Below are positions 52,001 to 57,614 of a stretch of 64,000 bases of DNA, piece after piece; position 1 is the first letter of the stretch, and each line of letters starts with the position of its first letter. A model generated the notes under the pieces. The model was not told the origin of the DNA, searched no databases, and saw nothing but the letters and a program-made list of their open reading frames with translations. The position numbers were made by a program, and so were the translations under genes. This stretch comes from Dactylorhiza incarnata (Eukaryota > Streptophyta > Magnoliopsida > Asparagales > Orchidaceae), in assembly GCA_033032865.1 (NCBI GenBank), contig JAWHQI010000257.1:930001-994000 (forward strand), read 5' to 3'.

Positions 52001-55000
52001 CGCTTGAAGCTCCTCTTGCAAGCTTCATTACTCAAAGATTGGAGAGAGGATGTTTGATTTGCTTGATAGAGTGGTGGAACGGGTTGGAGAGGTCAATATT
52101 GTTCAAGTTGTTACTAATAGTGCAAGCAACAATGTTCTAGCAGGTAAATAATTTATTAATCATCATTATTTATTTAATTTTAATCAAATATGTTGATGTT
52201 TTTATTTCGAGTCCTGGAAGCAGCCTCTTGCAAAAATGCAGAGTAAAGTTTGCCTACATTTCACCCTTGTGGTGGGACCTTTCCCCGGACCCTCGTTGCG
52301 AGGGAATGCTTTGTGCACCAGGTTGCACTTTTCTTATATGATACCAAATAGGAAAATTATTGGAAGCAAAACGACCATATTTATATTGGATGTCGTGTGC
52401 AACTCACTACATTGATTTAATGTTGGAGGATATTAGGAAGATGCTTACTATTAGTAGAACATTAAAGAGGGCAATGAGCATAAATAGTTATATTTATGTT
52501 CGCCCTGGACTTGTCAACATGTTGAGGAGCTTTACAGGGCAAGTGGAGCTTGTTAGACTTTCTGTGACGAGGTTTGCGACTTCTTTCCTTACGCTTCAGC
52601 GTATTCACAAGCAAAGGAGCAATCTAAGAAAGATGTTCACTTCACCTGAGTGGGCATCAAGCAAGTGGGCAAAGGAAAGTAGGAAACGAGAGGTAAGCAG
52701 GTACATGACATTATATTAATGGTCTCTTTTTGAACTAGTATTGTGTATATTTTAAAGATTTTTGGGTCTTTAGTTCGGATACTAAGAATGGTAGATGGTG
52801 AGAAAAGACCAGCCATCGGTTATATTTATGAAGCTATGGATAGAACAAAAGAGACAATCATTAAGTCTTAAAGAGAAAAAAATACCAGGATGTTCTATAA
52901 ATTGTGGATAAGAGATGGGAAAGTCAGCTTCATCGACCATTGCATGCAGCGAGTCATTTTTTAAACTCAGAATTCTTCTATTCGAACCCTGATATTGCAT
53001 TAGGTGGAGAAGTTATGGGGGGTTTATATCAGACAATGCAAAGACTGATTTCAAGTCATGATGAGCAAGATAAAATTATTGACCAACTAACTTTATATAG
53101 AAATGCTGCAATTCGGCATAGGCTGATTTGGAATGCAATTTGCAATTCGGCATAGGAAAACAAAGTCCCGGGTAAATTAGACATTATTCAAACAAATATT
53201 TTCTTTATTAGAATACTTTAATAATTTCTAGATATTCATTATTTTGGATGTTGAATGGTGGTAATCTTATGAAACTTCAACTCCTAATCTAAGTAAATTT
53301 GCTATAAAGGTTCCAAGTCTTACTTGCAGTGTATTTGGATGTGAGCGCAATTGAAATTCTTTTGAAAATATAAGTATTTAAATTTTATTTTCGGAGATTA
53401 ATATGTTGATGGAATCGCGTTGATTAATTTATATGATTAATTGTTTATATTGCAGATTCATAGCAAGAAAAGAAATATGCTAGCTCAATAACGTCTAAAT
53501 GATTTAGTATTTATGAAATACAATCGAGCGTTGCGTTGGCAATATAATTCACATGATCGTATTGATTTGATCTCGTTGAAAGATATTGACGACAACAACG
53601 AATGGTTAAAGGGCAGAATGGATGAAGATAATGAGGCTGGGCAGGATGAAGAATTGGTTTTTGATGACGAATACTTGACTTGGGGTGCAATTGCTAGGGC
53701 CACTGGAGTTGAAGAGGACATCTATCAGACACGCTTATCCAAAGGAAATAATGTGATCCGCACAAGTGCAAAGATAGTTGAAAAGGGGAGCACATCTAAG
53801 ACGAGGGTTCCTACTCCAATAATCCTTAGAGATGAAGATGTCGAGGATGAGGATTAGGAAGCTGAGTACAATGAAGAAGAAGAAAATTATAGTGAAAAGG
53901 AGAAGATGATGAAGACATCGGAGAAGAAGATTGGTGAGTAATAAATCATTTGCATTTTTAAATAATTTAATTTTCTTATTTAAATTATACATTCCCTACT
54001 CATATATGCAATAAGCCTATAATTACCATAGTTAACAAGTGTTTTTTATTACCTTTGTGCAGATCATGCATATGGAGATTTTATGGATCCTTCATCTTTC
54101 CTACATATATGCAGATCCATGTATTTATTAGTTGTAAAATTTTATGGATCTTTCGTCTTTCCTACTTTTGATGTTTGAGATTGCATCTGTGGTAACTTTT
54201 GGCATGCTTACATTTTTTTTGTTTTACTTACATAGTGACATGTACTTAGGCATTAGTGAGACTACGATTCAAGATAGGGCGCAATGGAGACAAAGGATCC
54301 ATATAGCCGACCCCACTATTGTGGGATAAAGGCTTGAGTGTTGTTATTGTTGTTGTTGTACTTACATAGTGACATGTTTATTTGTTACTACTCTGAATTA
54401 TTCTTGTGCGGTAACATAATTGAAGCTGAGATTGCTTCAAAGCGAGCAGCATTTAAACATGAAGTTTCTGTTTGCATAAACTTGATCATCCTAATGTAAC
54501 TAAGTTAAGCTTTTCTACAGGTAGCAGGACTGAAGCAGAGATTGTACTGATCCCTTTTTTGGAATGTCAGGTAACGTTTGCTACTTTGCTATGTCATTGT
54601 TATTAGTTTGTTCTGGCAGTTTTAGGGTTTTATATTGTTTCTCTTCATATTTTGAGATCTGTTACATTATCAGATGTTGGTATTTTGCTTTCTTTTTTTA
54701 TTGTTCTTTGTAATAAATGATCTACATTTTAGGACTCTTATGATAGTAGTTATTCTTTCAGTTATGTGAGATTCTAACATCATACAGTTTGAATTTTACT
54801 ATTAAATGAATCTGTGATTGATTCATATGATAGTAAATGCATTAATTCTAGTGTGTTTATTTACCGGTAGATTTATTTTGTGTTTTTTGTATTTAATAAA
54901 TTATATTTTATCTTTTTTTCAATTTTACGCTTCACGTGCCTCAAGCGTGCGTCTGCGCCTAGGCTCCAGGACCCCTTTGCACCTCGGTTCGCCTTGCGCC

Positions 55001-57074
55001 TTTAATAACTTAGAGCATCAAAAGTATTTCTCTTGAATATCACAAGATACATTCTCCTTAAGGTAGTTTACAAAGATATTATATACTAGTATAGAACGAA
55101 CAAATGACGACTCTATAAATGTCGATAGTGAGAAACAACCTTCAACAGGCCCTGATTTCAGGGTAACGTGATTGCTCTTCATCAACTTGTTTCTTTTAAA
55201 AATGTTTGTTCTTTATTAACAAAAATTGTTTGTCCCTCAGATGTGAGGGTTTTTACTGTTCATAACATGACGCATGAGGAAATACTGATGAATCTTCTTA
55301 TCATTATGGATTGAATTCTAGAAATTTTCAGCATCAGCAACGCCATTAGACTAATCCCAACTACTAGAGCCATCTTTATAAATCCTCATTTTTAATTCAC
55401 TCATGGTGAGTGTTACCTTAGGTGTTAAAAATATTCTTCGGACATTATCATTAACATATTTGTATGTCCCCTCTATTTCCTATACCTTCGACAATAATTT
55501 TATTTACTTATCTAATTGCTGCACTCTTCATGTGCATGCTCAAACCACCTAAATATATTTTCAATTACCTTATATTTGATAGATGTCACTCCAATTATTC
55601 CTTTAATATAATCATTCATCAAGTTAGCATTAACATTTTTGTCATGCTCCACTTAGATATTGAAGAACATTTTATTGTCCAAAATTCAAGTTTATGCAAT
55701 ATTGCAATATCATCATCCTAATTGTAACAGATGCGCTTCTCCATTTTAAGCAACTCAGTTTTAACTCTAAAGTTAAACATTTACATTTACTCGTATTCTT
55801 TTGTACAGATCCAAGATAATCAAAGACAATTCTCAAACTTTTTTCTTCTTTTTATTCCATCTTCCCTATCTCTACCCTTAACTTCATCTTTAGTTCAAAG
55901 TTGAACTGTAGTTTGGATTACCTTAGATCTTCACATAATTGGAGCTTTGAATCTTGAAAGATTTCTCAAAAAAATGTGCTTATATGATCTAATATCCTAC
56001 TGATGAATTTTTATGGAGAGATCTCTTTTTTCCAATATCACTTTTGTGTTAGATGTAGGAGAGCTTGCCAATGAATCTTAGCATGTTTGGATTTTGATGT
56101 ATTTTCTTTGTTCTGAATTGTGTTTCATTTATATCATACCATCCATAAATGTTACATTTCATGTTTATTTCCTTCTTCATTTAATTGGTTTCATCTACAA
56201 AAATTAGGGCTTGATATACACCATGCATACATTTTGCTCAAATAATAAGGAAAACAAAAATGCACACAACACAGACTAAATCAAATTTTCATTGTGTAAG
56301 CTAAAATGAACCAATGCAAGTGCAAGACAAATGGAAGACTTCTTCAAAAGCATCACAACTAAACTCCTCTTCCAAGTCAAAAGAAATGGAGAGCTTGAAA
56401 CATTCTTCCCAAACTTAGCTAAACGAAGTTTACCAAAATCTTGAGATTCATAGCCTGGTGTGAAGCATGGTTATGTGTATGTTCGGACTTCTTAAAGATT
56501 AGTGATGTAGTGGAAACACGAACAGAAGGGTGGAAGCAACTCTCCTTCCAGTGTGTGTGATGAACTTTCATTTATATTGGATATTTTGATTGATATATAA
56601 AAATAACTATATAAAAAAATCCAAGGAATAAATAATTTTACTACTTCCGACCACAGGAGTAATGAAGATTGTCTCACTTCTTCACCCCACCCCCCAATAA
56701 ATTTAAGATATTTTGGCTAAATCTTGTGAAATTTATCAAGGTTTCTCAAACTAAAAAAGAAGAAGCTACTCCTTGGCCTTTTCTATCATTCATTTCCAAC
56801 CATTTAACCATTTCTCTCTATCATGTAGAAGGAATACCGCTGTTCTTTTTCTTTCCAACTCCAAAGTCAAAAATGCCAAAAATTGAAGTTAACCGTAGTC
56901 TAACAAGTAATCATCTTCCATATCAATGCACACAAAAAACTTCGAGAATCTCCCTAAACTCCTTTTTTCCATAACATTCTGGGCCAAAACACATATCCTA
57001 ATACCTAATCAAGTGATGCATAAGCAGAATCAAGGGCAAATGAGCACCTCAAAGGGTTTGTGGCAGCTTACCAT
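3599..57074 (-). CDS. Class XI myosin heavy chain, motor part (19 exons, 3' end outside window)
   Basis: Actin-based motor that moves organelles and vesicles (cytoplasmic streaming). CDS exons in order: 57072-57074, 48625-48753, 32532-32675, 32296-32441, 32052-32208, 31864-31922, 31504-31663, 31250-31399, 31007-31143, 30761-30907, 30536-30637, 30389-30446, 30206-30307, 15025-15062, 14771-14897, 14523-14693, 3951-4082, 3752-3861, 3599-3659. All junctions are GT-AG and phases agree, giving 711 codons without a stop. Visible: SH3-like domain (residues about 2-50), P-loop GESGAGKT (156-163), switch I NNNSSRFG (209-216), switch II DIYGFE (434-439), actin-binding [10 protein letters not shown] (625-634), SH1 region [17 protein letters not shown] (from 652). 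By remembered similarity it is nearest the XI-C/E/K subgroup; this is inference. End of converter, IQ motifs, coiled coil and tail are absent, so the gene must continue to the left. One oddity: Trp where Arg is expected at residue 141. Confidence 0.95.
4083..5937. other. Left part of intron 16, no feature recognised
   Basis: Follows the exon 17 acceptor. AT-rich with short non-conserved open frames. Some LTR-like phrases occur around 4405-4480 but no terminal repeat, primer-binding site or domain could be matched. Confidence 0.4.
5938..7264 (+). mobile_element. Copia (SIRE-like) LTR remnant
   Basis: Long LTR-like segment: the first third is full of TCGA-containing motifs (about 5990-6370), the middle has five short tandem repeats, and the end has a poly-C run (7209-7226) just before a primer-binding site. 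This resembles SIRE/Maximus copia LTRs; the lineage is inference. The left boundary is uncertain and no partner LTR was found. Confidence 0.45.
6806..6980 (+). repeat. About five tandem repeats of 30-37 bp within the LTR
   Basis: Unit of the form GGTTCTAAGAGTCTCC followed by TTATCAAAAGACTCAGT, repeated about five times with small changes and variable spacers. Confidence 0.8.
7266..7278 (+). other. Primer-binding site (initiator Met tRNA type)
   Basis: TTGGTATCAGAGG matches the usual plant retrotransposon PBS complementary to the 3' end of initiator tRNA-Met except at the last base. It lies directly after the LTR remnant and shows its plus-strand orientation. Confidence 0.75.
7338..9800 (+). 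mobile_element. Truncated Ty1/copia element (integrase end, RT, RNase H, start of 3' LTR)
   Basis: Order: end of integrase ([17 protein letters not shown] at about 7385), RT with [18 protein letters not shown] and YVDD (8746-8757), RNase [18 protein letters not shown] and [13 protein letters not shown], then a non-coding tail with the LTR-like GTCCCACATCGTGAGTC. Gag, protease and the integrase core are missing. The sequence does not match the LTR/PBS directly upstream, so two different elements meet near 7.29-7.34 kb. It lies antisense to the myosin gene. Confidence 0.85.
7421..9660 (+). pseudogene. Copia pol pseudogene
   Basis: The reading frame is broken near 8.05-8.2 kb between the integrase tail and RT, by an in-frame TAG at 8404-8406 (between IDYQ and TFAPVAKM) and by TGA at 9163-9165 (before YLKKTPGRG). 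The RNase H block (9217-9650) is otherwise well preserved up to LADVFTKGL, the normal copia pol end. Confidence 0.88.
9801..10370. other. Unassigned stretch with an exon-like segment
   Basis: Between about 9901 and 10030 a plus-strand frame after an AG reads [20 protein letters not shown] and then [18 protein letters not shown], which has coding-like composition but matches no family I recognise. The rest is AT-rich. Confidence 0.3.
10371..11268 (+). repeat. Tandem duplication, period about 450 bp
   Basis: Two head-to-tail copies: the phrase CCATTTTGGTATAACATG occurs at 10411 and 10861. Similarity continues through [17 protein letters not shown] and [10 protein letters not shown]. Copies differ by scattered substitutions and small indels, so the duplication is old. 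Confidence 0.85.
10620..11700 (+). pseudogene. Ty3/gypsy fragment: end of protease and start of reverse transcriptase
   Basis: Plus-strand remnants read [20 protein letters not shown], then [20 protein letters not shown], then [18 protein letters not shown] and [16 protein letters not shown], the fixed order of the gypsy protease/RT junction. Several frameshifts occur, and the RT stops before its catalytic YxDD box at an AT-rich junction near 11.7 kb. Confidence 0.85.
11940..12600 (+). pseudogene. Ty3/gypsy integrase fragment
   Basis: Remnants of [15 protein letters not shown] in shifting frames, then [20 protein letters not shown] and [20 protein letters not shown]. These are the C-terminal half of gypsy integrase. 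Probably the same original element as the RT piece 240 bp upstream, with the intervening pol deleted. Confidence 0.75.
12601..13146. other. Intron 16, no feature recognised
   Basis: Probably the decayed 3' part of the gypsy fragment, followed by AT-rich sequence. No LTR could be delimited. Confidence 0.35.
13147..13711. repeat. Tandem duplication, period 287 bp
   Basis: Two direct copies (about 13147-13433 and 13434-13711): AGGAATAGGAACCGAAC occurs at 13171 and 13458 and the copies stay alignable to CATGAAACCACCTCCCC. The unit is non-coding and rich in GGAACCG and its complement. Confidence 0.9.
13712..14522. other. Intron 16 next to exon 16, no feature recognised
   Basis: AT-rich, no conserved reading frame or repeat seen; ends at the donor GTAAAA of exon 16. 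Confidence 0.4.
14523..15062 (-). CDS. Myosin XI exons 14-16: lower 50K and actin-binding region
   Basis: Exon 14 (15025-15062) is only 38 nt and encodes [12 protein letters not shown] plus two bases of Cys. Exon 15 (14771-14897) gives [20 protein letters not shown] and exon 16 (14523-14693) gives [20 protein letters not shown] onward to ARFK. Phases join cleanly (TG|C, then 0). The block stands between intron 13 (15.1 kb) and intron 16 (10.4 kb). Confidence 0.94.
15063..15889. other. Start of intron 13 (acceptor side), no feature recognised
   Basis: Sequence adjoining exon 14. Composition changes from AT-rich to GC-richer near 15.84 kb, where the older LTR begins. Confidence 0.4.
16228..17472 (-). 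repeat. 3' LTR of the gypsy element
   Basis: Left-hand copy, nearly identical to the right-hand LTR. It is bordered on the outside by GTAAG and on the inside by the polypurine tract around 17473-17484. Confidence 0.95.
17400..22468 (-). pseudogene. Gypsy gag-pol polyprotein (near intact)
   Basis: Gag begins at 22468 ([11 protein letters not shown]). The frame changes near 22143, then 18888-22145 is open for 1085 codons: gag core (about 100-260), zinc knuckle [14 protein letters not shown] (312-325), protease DSG (405-407), RT with YIDD (757-760), and RNase H (from about 900) to DALSRR. A TGA at 18888-18890 interrupts the segment before the integrase histidines. Integrase follows ([33 protein letters not shown]), ending in a chromodomain-like segment ([20 protein letters not shown]), typical of chromoviruses. 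The exact frame change in gag could be an indel or programmed; I favour an indel. Confidence 0.93.
22488..22499 (-). other. Primer-binding site of the gypsy element
   Basis: Minus strand TGGTATCAGAGC, a perfect match to the canonical initiator tRNA-Met PBS, two bases from the 5' LTR. Confidence 0.95.
22502..23748 (-). repeat. 5' LTR of the gypsy element
   Basis: Right-hand copy in plus coordinates; sense strand starts TGATGGGG and ends in CA. It contains a minus-strand TATA box TATAAATAG (23507-23515) and, further in, a splice-donor-like GGGTAAGTG (within 23385-23398). Confidence 0.95.
23507..23515 (-). promoter_or_regulatory. LTR TATA box
   Basis: TATAAATAG on the sense strand of the 5' LTR, the expected core promoter of the gypsy element. 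The same motif occurs in the 3' LTR, where it could drive transcription leftwards towards myosin exon 14. Confidence 0.6.
24257..25499. other. Intron 13, no feature recognised
   Basis: Begins after a 16-base poly-C run. Mixed composition with no domain or terminal repeat matched. It may be the internal region of the older LTR element, but no PBS or protein remnant was found to support that. Confidence 0.35.
25500..26075 (+). repeat. Minisatellite, 22-bp unit, about 26 copies
   Basis: Unit GGTATTCAGCTCGGCAGC plus CTCA. The first units carry CACCTCGGCCGCCACAAA variants, the middle ones (about 25690-25905) are nearly identical, and the last ones change to CTCCTCGGGAGCCTCA. Three units are 66 nt, so every frame repeats as 22 residues; the 214-codon open frame across it is a by-product, not a gene. 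Confidence 0.96.
26076..27625. other. Intron 13, possible LTR remnant
   Basis: No protein remnant. A plus-strand CTATAAATAGG at about 27299-27309, preceded by GC-rich sequence and followed by a pyrimidine-rich leader, resembles the layout of the gypsy LTRs nearby. No second copy or borders were found, so this is weak. Confidence 0.3.
27630..27795 (+). repeat. Tandem repeat, 42-bp unit, about four copies
   Basis: Unit starts CATATGTCGTGTGGTCGG and continues GAGTTGCGATAACTGTTACCG. The inner copies are almost identical and the outer ones degenerate. Confidence 0.93.
27796..30205. other. Intron 13, donor side, no feature recognised
   Basis: Contains a G-rich strand-biased block (28090-28340) and a C-rich block (29090-29560) with short open frames that look compositional only. 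It ends at the donor GTATAT of exon 13. Confidence 0.4.
30206..32675 (-). CDS. Myosin XI exons 3-13: ATPase core
   Basis: Compact block of 11 exons separated by introns of 81-200 bp, all in phase, giving residues 45-498. It contains the P-loop GESGAGKT (exon 5), switch I across exons 6/7, switch [10 protein letters not shown] (exon 11) and [10 protein letters not shown] / [10 protein letters not shown] (exons 12/13). Exon 4 ends TAC TG and exon 5 begins G GCA, so the junction codon is TGG (Trp), where myosins normally have Arg in a Tyr-Arg-Ala/Ser-Met motif. No frameshift or stop was seen, so the motor core looks intact. Confidence 0.95.
32893..32981 (-). repeat. 3' LTR of copia element
   Basis: 89 bp, alignable along its length with 37667-37750; the main difference is a longer TA run. 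Confidence 0.88.
33070..37090 (-). pseudogene. Copia gag-pol pseudogene
   Basis: The gag start is at 37090 or just inside it at [11 protein letters not shown], with [19 protein letters not shown]. Protease reads [11 protein letters not shown], with Glu replacing the usual Gly after the active-site Asp-Ser. RT has [15 protein letters not shown] and a YVDD segment near 33940; RNase H has [20 protein letters not shown]. At least eight frame breaks or stops separate these pieces, so it is long dead. Confidence 0.88.
37667..37750 (-). repeat. 5' LTR of copia element
   Basis: 84 bp; the adjoining sequence 37655-37668 on the minus strand reads as a PBS with one mismatch to the initiator-Met consensus. 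Confidence 0.88.
37751..38738. other. Intron 2, no feature recognised
   Basis: AT-rich, short non-conserved frames only. Confidence 0.4.
38739..38850 (+). mobile_element. LINE/SINE 3' tail (RTE-like)
   Basis: Contains GACAAAGGATCAATATAGCC, then GACCATACTATAGTGGGATA, and ends in a TTG repeat. The same tail is at 54253-54358. A GTGGGATAAAGGCTT-like end followed by (TTG)n is, from memory, typical of plant RTE LINEs and SINEs that share their 3' ends. Confidence 0.6.
38930..39058. repeat. GC-rich AGGCGC repeat, hAT-end-like
   Basis: Rich in GGCGC/GCGCC and ending GCGCGCCTTAATAACATAG. It resembles the ends of the hAT region at 51325-51440 and 54930-55010 (CGCCTTTAATAACTTAG). Possibly a non-autonomous relative. 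Confidence 0.5.
39108..39770 (+). pseudogene. Ty3/gypsy gag fragment
   Basis: Starts with a charged segment ([20 protein letters not shown]), then in shifted frames [48 protein letters not shown] and [14 protein letters not shown]. These are ordered landmarks of gypsy gag. Broken by frameshifts and stops; no LTRs or pol found. Confidence 0.8.
39795..40806. repeat. Possible 1-kb non-autonomous DNA transposon
   Basis: The ends are imperfect inverted repeats: left CATTCGGATCCCTGGAATTGG against right, reversed, CGTTCAGATCACAGAAATTGG. Each is followed inside by GAATT-rich sequence. The interior (40010-40160) has CGTCGCCCGATCTCG repeats. No clear target site duplication, so the limits are uncertain. 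Confidence 0.4.
40807..42413. other. Intron 2, no feature recognised
   Basis: Mixed composition; no terminal repeats or protein remnant that I could assign. Confidence 0.4.
42414..44770 (-). mobile_element. Short-LTR (TRIM/LARD-like) retroelement without pol
   Basis: Direct repeats 42414-42479 and 44697-44770 share ACACCTACATGA, TTTAATT, AACATACAAATTAATGG and GTGTGGATCCATAA. The reverse strand beside the right repeat reads TATTGGTATTAGAGCC, PBS-like. Beside the left repeat it reads GAAGGACGGGTGAGA, purine-tract-like, preceded by AGCTTGAGAACAAGCTC as in gypsy 3' regions. No coding domain was seen inside. A MITE-like copy is nested in it. No matching target site duplication found. Confidence 0.6.
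42985..43763 (-). repeat. MITE-like element copy 2
   Basis: The reverse strand begins AAGTTATCAATATTGAATG and aligns with copy 1 (TTTTTTATATCTTATAA, AATGAGTCATGTATA); its end, TGCCAGAAGACATTT, matches copy 3 (TGTCAGAAGATATCC). It lies inside the short-LTR element. Confidence 0.6.
44805..45815 (+). repeat. 5' LTR of the TR-GAG element, rearranged
   Basis: Homologous to the 3' LTR from about 44832 to 44958 (to CTCCACGGTA). It starts instead with TGTTACGGGCCTAGTC, the exact reverse complement of the last 16 bases of the 3' LTR, lacks about 150 bp of LTR sequence, and from 44959 to the PBS consists of the tRNA-like repeat cluster. Confidence 0.8.
44959..45815. repeat. Palindromic cluster of tRNA-like SINE units
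   Basis: One inverted unit (44959-45206) meets a direct unit at a perfect palindrome CTGAGCGCGCTCAG (45200-45213). A truncated direct copy (45207 to about 45314) is followed by two fuller direct copies (about 45315-45559 and 45571-45815). Each unit has CTCAGTTGGTGATGAG (A-box-like), GGATCGAATCC (B-box-like), a G-rich segment, then a tail ending CCCATAAC or CCCATAACA. Confidence 0.85.
46514..47605 (+). CDS. Gag protein of the TR-GAG element
   Basis: 363 codons, open. Forms the capsid-like particle that packages element RNA. Variable N-terminus, a helical segment (about 45-95), proline-rich linker (about 105-135), retrotransposon gag core with [20 protein letters not shown] through [19 protein letters not shown], and a zinc knuckle [14 protein letters not shown] (333-346, spacing C-X2-C-X7-H-X-C as in many plant chromoviruses). 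MGDSQDF at codon 43 (46640) is an alternative start. The stop is followed at once by AGCTTGAGGACAAGCTC and the purine tract, so the absence of pol is original rather than a later loss. Confidence 0.87.
   Translation: MEYFSSIIGKRRGSRGISQTAASEQSSRPITRSLSRANSIHNMGDSQDFTTALQDVLQKVMTAMEARFRDTEIRHRDDMATITAKLREMTASLPVVTTPHTDHASSSQAPPPPLIRHEPPPQTLVRPEAAILPRYTRLEFPTYDGKTDPLGWLTRCEQFFGHQQTRAVERLPLASFHLLDSALLWATRLLIDQSGLTWDDFKRFCSMRFGPPICSNPLGALTTLRQTGSVDDYLDQYQLLLAHVTLSPEMQVGIFTAGLRDHLRLDVEFEAPPDLVTAMSLARLCDRRLQLAQEGCPPVNMSIQQDRTEDHPTQPVRRLSQADMMKRRAQGLCYNCDEQYTRGHRCKRLFYLEVKDYDDEGVG
47667..48025 (+). repeat. 3' LTR of the TR-GAG element
   Basis: 359 bp, starting TGTTATGGGTATT and ending GACTAGGCCCGTAACA. 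Contains the stretch GGGTCTTGTATCGGTATGC also present at 44835 in the 5' LTR. Confidence 0.88.
48026..48624. other. Intron 2, donor side, no feature recognised
   Basis: Ordinary AT-rich intron sequence between the TR-GAG element and exon 2. Confidence 0.5.
48625..48753 (-). CDS. Myosin XI exon 2: N-terminal SH3-like domain
   Basis: 43 codons, beginning Ala-Thr-Leu-Gly and containing [19 protein letters not shown], the hallmark of the N-terminal SH3-like domain of plant myosins. The acceptor is TTTTTTCAG and the donor GTATGT, both phase 0. It is isolated by about 8.3 kb of intron 1 and 15.9 kb of intron 2, so a predictor could easily lose it or make it a separate gene. Confidence 0.93.
49018..49670 (-). 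mobile_element. LINE fragments (RTE-like, degraded)
   Basis: CTGATCCCAGCTATCCCGGG near 49038 and AGCCTTATCCCAACTATTTA near 49615 recall the reverse complement of the common plant phrase TTGGGATAAGGCT near LINE/SINE 3' ends. An Au SINE sits between them. No RT sequence was recognised. Confidence 0.35.
49184..49358 (-). mobile_element. Au SINE, near full length
   Basis: The reverse strand reads GGGAGCCTTGGCGCACCGG (tRNA-like start with A box), GGTCACGGGTTTGAGTC (B box), TTGCAAAAATGCAGGGTA, CCCTGGACCCTCG and GTGCACCGGGCTTCCC, the full Au SINE order. Flanks TTTTCCATC and TTTCTTCCATC suggest a target site duplication with one slippage. Confidence 0.85.
50158..50798 (+). repeat. MITE-like element copy 3
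   Basis: Starts AAGGTTGCAGATGTCGGATG like copy 1 and ends TGTCAGAAGATATCCACAAC like copy 2. Reversing the end gives GTTGTGGATATC against GTTGTAAATATC at the start of copy 1, which supports terminal inverted repeats. The middle contains many ATATCGG motifs. Non-coding. Confidence 0.6.
51685..51890 (+). mobile_element. tRNA-like element with perfect 22-bp terminal arms (206 bp)
   Basis: Left arm 51685-51706 and right arm 51869-51890 are perfect reverse complements (starting TGTTATGGGCCGC). Between them: A-box-like CTCAGTTGGTGATGAG (51707), perfect B box GGTTCGAGACC (51759-51769), GCCTCAACAACC, and a G-rich GGGGTGTGCGGGCCGCG. The core matches the cluster units at 45 kb, but the arms do not. Inserted within the hAT element. 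Confidence 0.82.
52042..53870 (+). pseudogene. hAT transposase pseudogene
   Basis: Ordered remnants in changing frames: [20 protein letters not shown] (52060-52135), [20 protein letters not shown] (52360), [11 protein letters not shown] and [11 protein letters not shown] (to 52690), [20 protein letters not shown] (52790), [20 protein letters not shown] (52920-52985), then [20 protein letters not shown] of the dimerisation domain (53285), and [20 protein letters not shown] onward (53490-53860). This is the DUF659/hAT C-terminal layout. The zinc finger is missing, and stops and frameshifts are present. Confidence 0.88.
52208..52328 (+). mobile_element. Au SINE, 3' half
   Basis: CCTCTTGCAAAAATGCAGAG, CACCCTTGTGGTGGGACC, TTTCCCCGGACCCTCG and TGTGCACCAGGTTGC in order; the tRNA-like half is missing. 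It interrupts the hAT transposase between two of its exons. Confidence 0.8.
54253..54358 (+). mobile_element. LINE/SINE 3' tail (RTE-like)
   Basis: Second copy of the 38739 repeat: GACAAAGGATCCATATAGCC, CCCCACTATTGTGGGATAAA and a (TTG)n-like end. Confidence 0.6.
55340..55720 (-). mobile_element. Possible LINE fragment
   Basis: AGACTAATCCCAACTACTAG and the following CATCTTTATAAATCCTC resemble the fragment at 49.6 kb. Very degraded. Confidence 0.3.
55721..57060. other. Intron 1 next to exon 1, no feature recognised
   Basis: AT-rich, no protein remnant. First introns often hold regulatory elements, but none can be identified here. Confidence 0.4.
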
Positions 57075-57375
57075 AGATCATCCAGCCTATTCTGCAGGCG
57101 TGATGCAAATCTGAATTTAAAAACCCGATAGCAGAGCTTCCAAGGCGATGAAGATCCTCGAGGTTAGAGATCGGGAGCCCGCGACGCCGGCGGAACTGGG
57201 GTCGATCTAAGAGTCGGAGAGCTCTCTCTACGGAAAGTCTCTCTGTAAAAATTCTCCCCGACTCCCTCTCTTCCTCCCTCTGCCTCTCCCACTCCTCCTC
57301 TTTAGCTCTGTCTAGATGCTCCTCTCTAGAGATCAGCTCCTCGTGGCCTGCACAATAATCGGTTCTTCGAAGCAC
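57072..57375 (-). CDS. Myosin XI exon 1: 5' UTR and start codon
   Basis: The last three bases (57074-57072) are ATG, directly followed by a strong donor GTAAGC. Joined to exon 2 this gives Met-Ala-Thr-Leu-Gly in frame with the SH3-like domain, and the phase fits exactly. A start codon at the very end of exon 1 is, from memory, a common arrangement in plant myosin XI genes. The upstream stretch is GA-rich and UTR-like; its 5' limit is a guess because no clear TATA box was identified. A second ATG lies 7 nt upstream (57081) in another frame. Alternative: an in-frame ATG in front of exon 2 at about 48816, which would mean an intronic promoter. Confidence 0.65.
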
Positions 57376-57614
57376 CTCCGGCTCTGTTCCAGGTAAAGGG
57401 AAAAAGGACGACCGTGAGCTATTTTGATTTCTAGTTTTCTACTGCTTCGCAGAAGTGTGCCGCTCGGTTAATTAAATGACGAAATTGCCCCCCTCTCTGC
57501 TTTTGTACAAGATACGAAGTTATGTAACAACATAAATAGACATGGGCATAAGGAACTTCGTCTTTTTTTTTTTTGTTCAAAATTAATATTTTTTTTCTTG
57601 GTCACCATCATAAT

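Larger units (their letters stand above)
51310..55015 (+). mobile_element. Degenerate hAT transposon
   Basis: The transposase remnant is flanked by GC-rich segments with GGCGC motifs (51325-51440 and 54930-55010); the right one ends CGCCTTTAATAACTTAG. Borders are approximate and no 8-bp target site duplication could be matched. It later received a tRNA-like hairpin element (51685-51890), an Au SINE fragment (about 52208-52328) and a LINE tail (54253-54358). Confidence 0.6.

Noticed and set aside
57049..57375. 108-codon minus-strand frame across exon 1
   Set aside because: Begins at GTG rather than ATG and lies in the putative 5' UTR; only its final ATG (57081) is relevant, as a short upstream frame.
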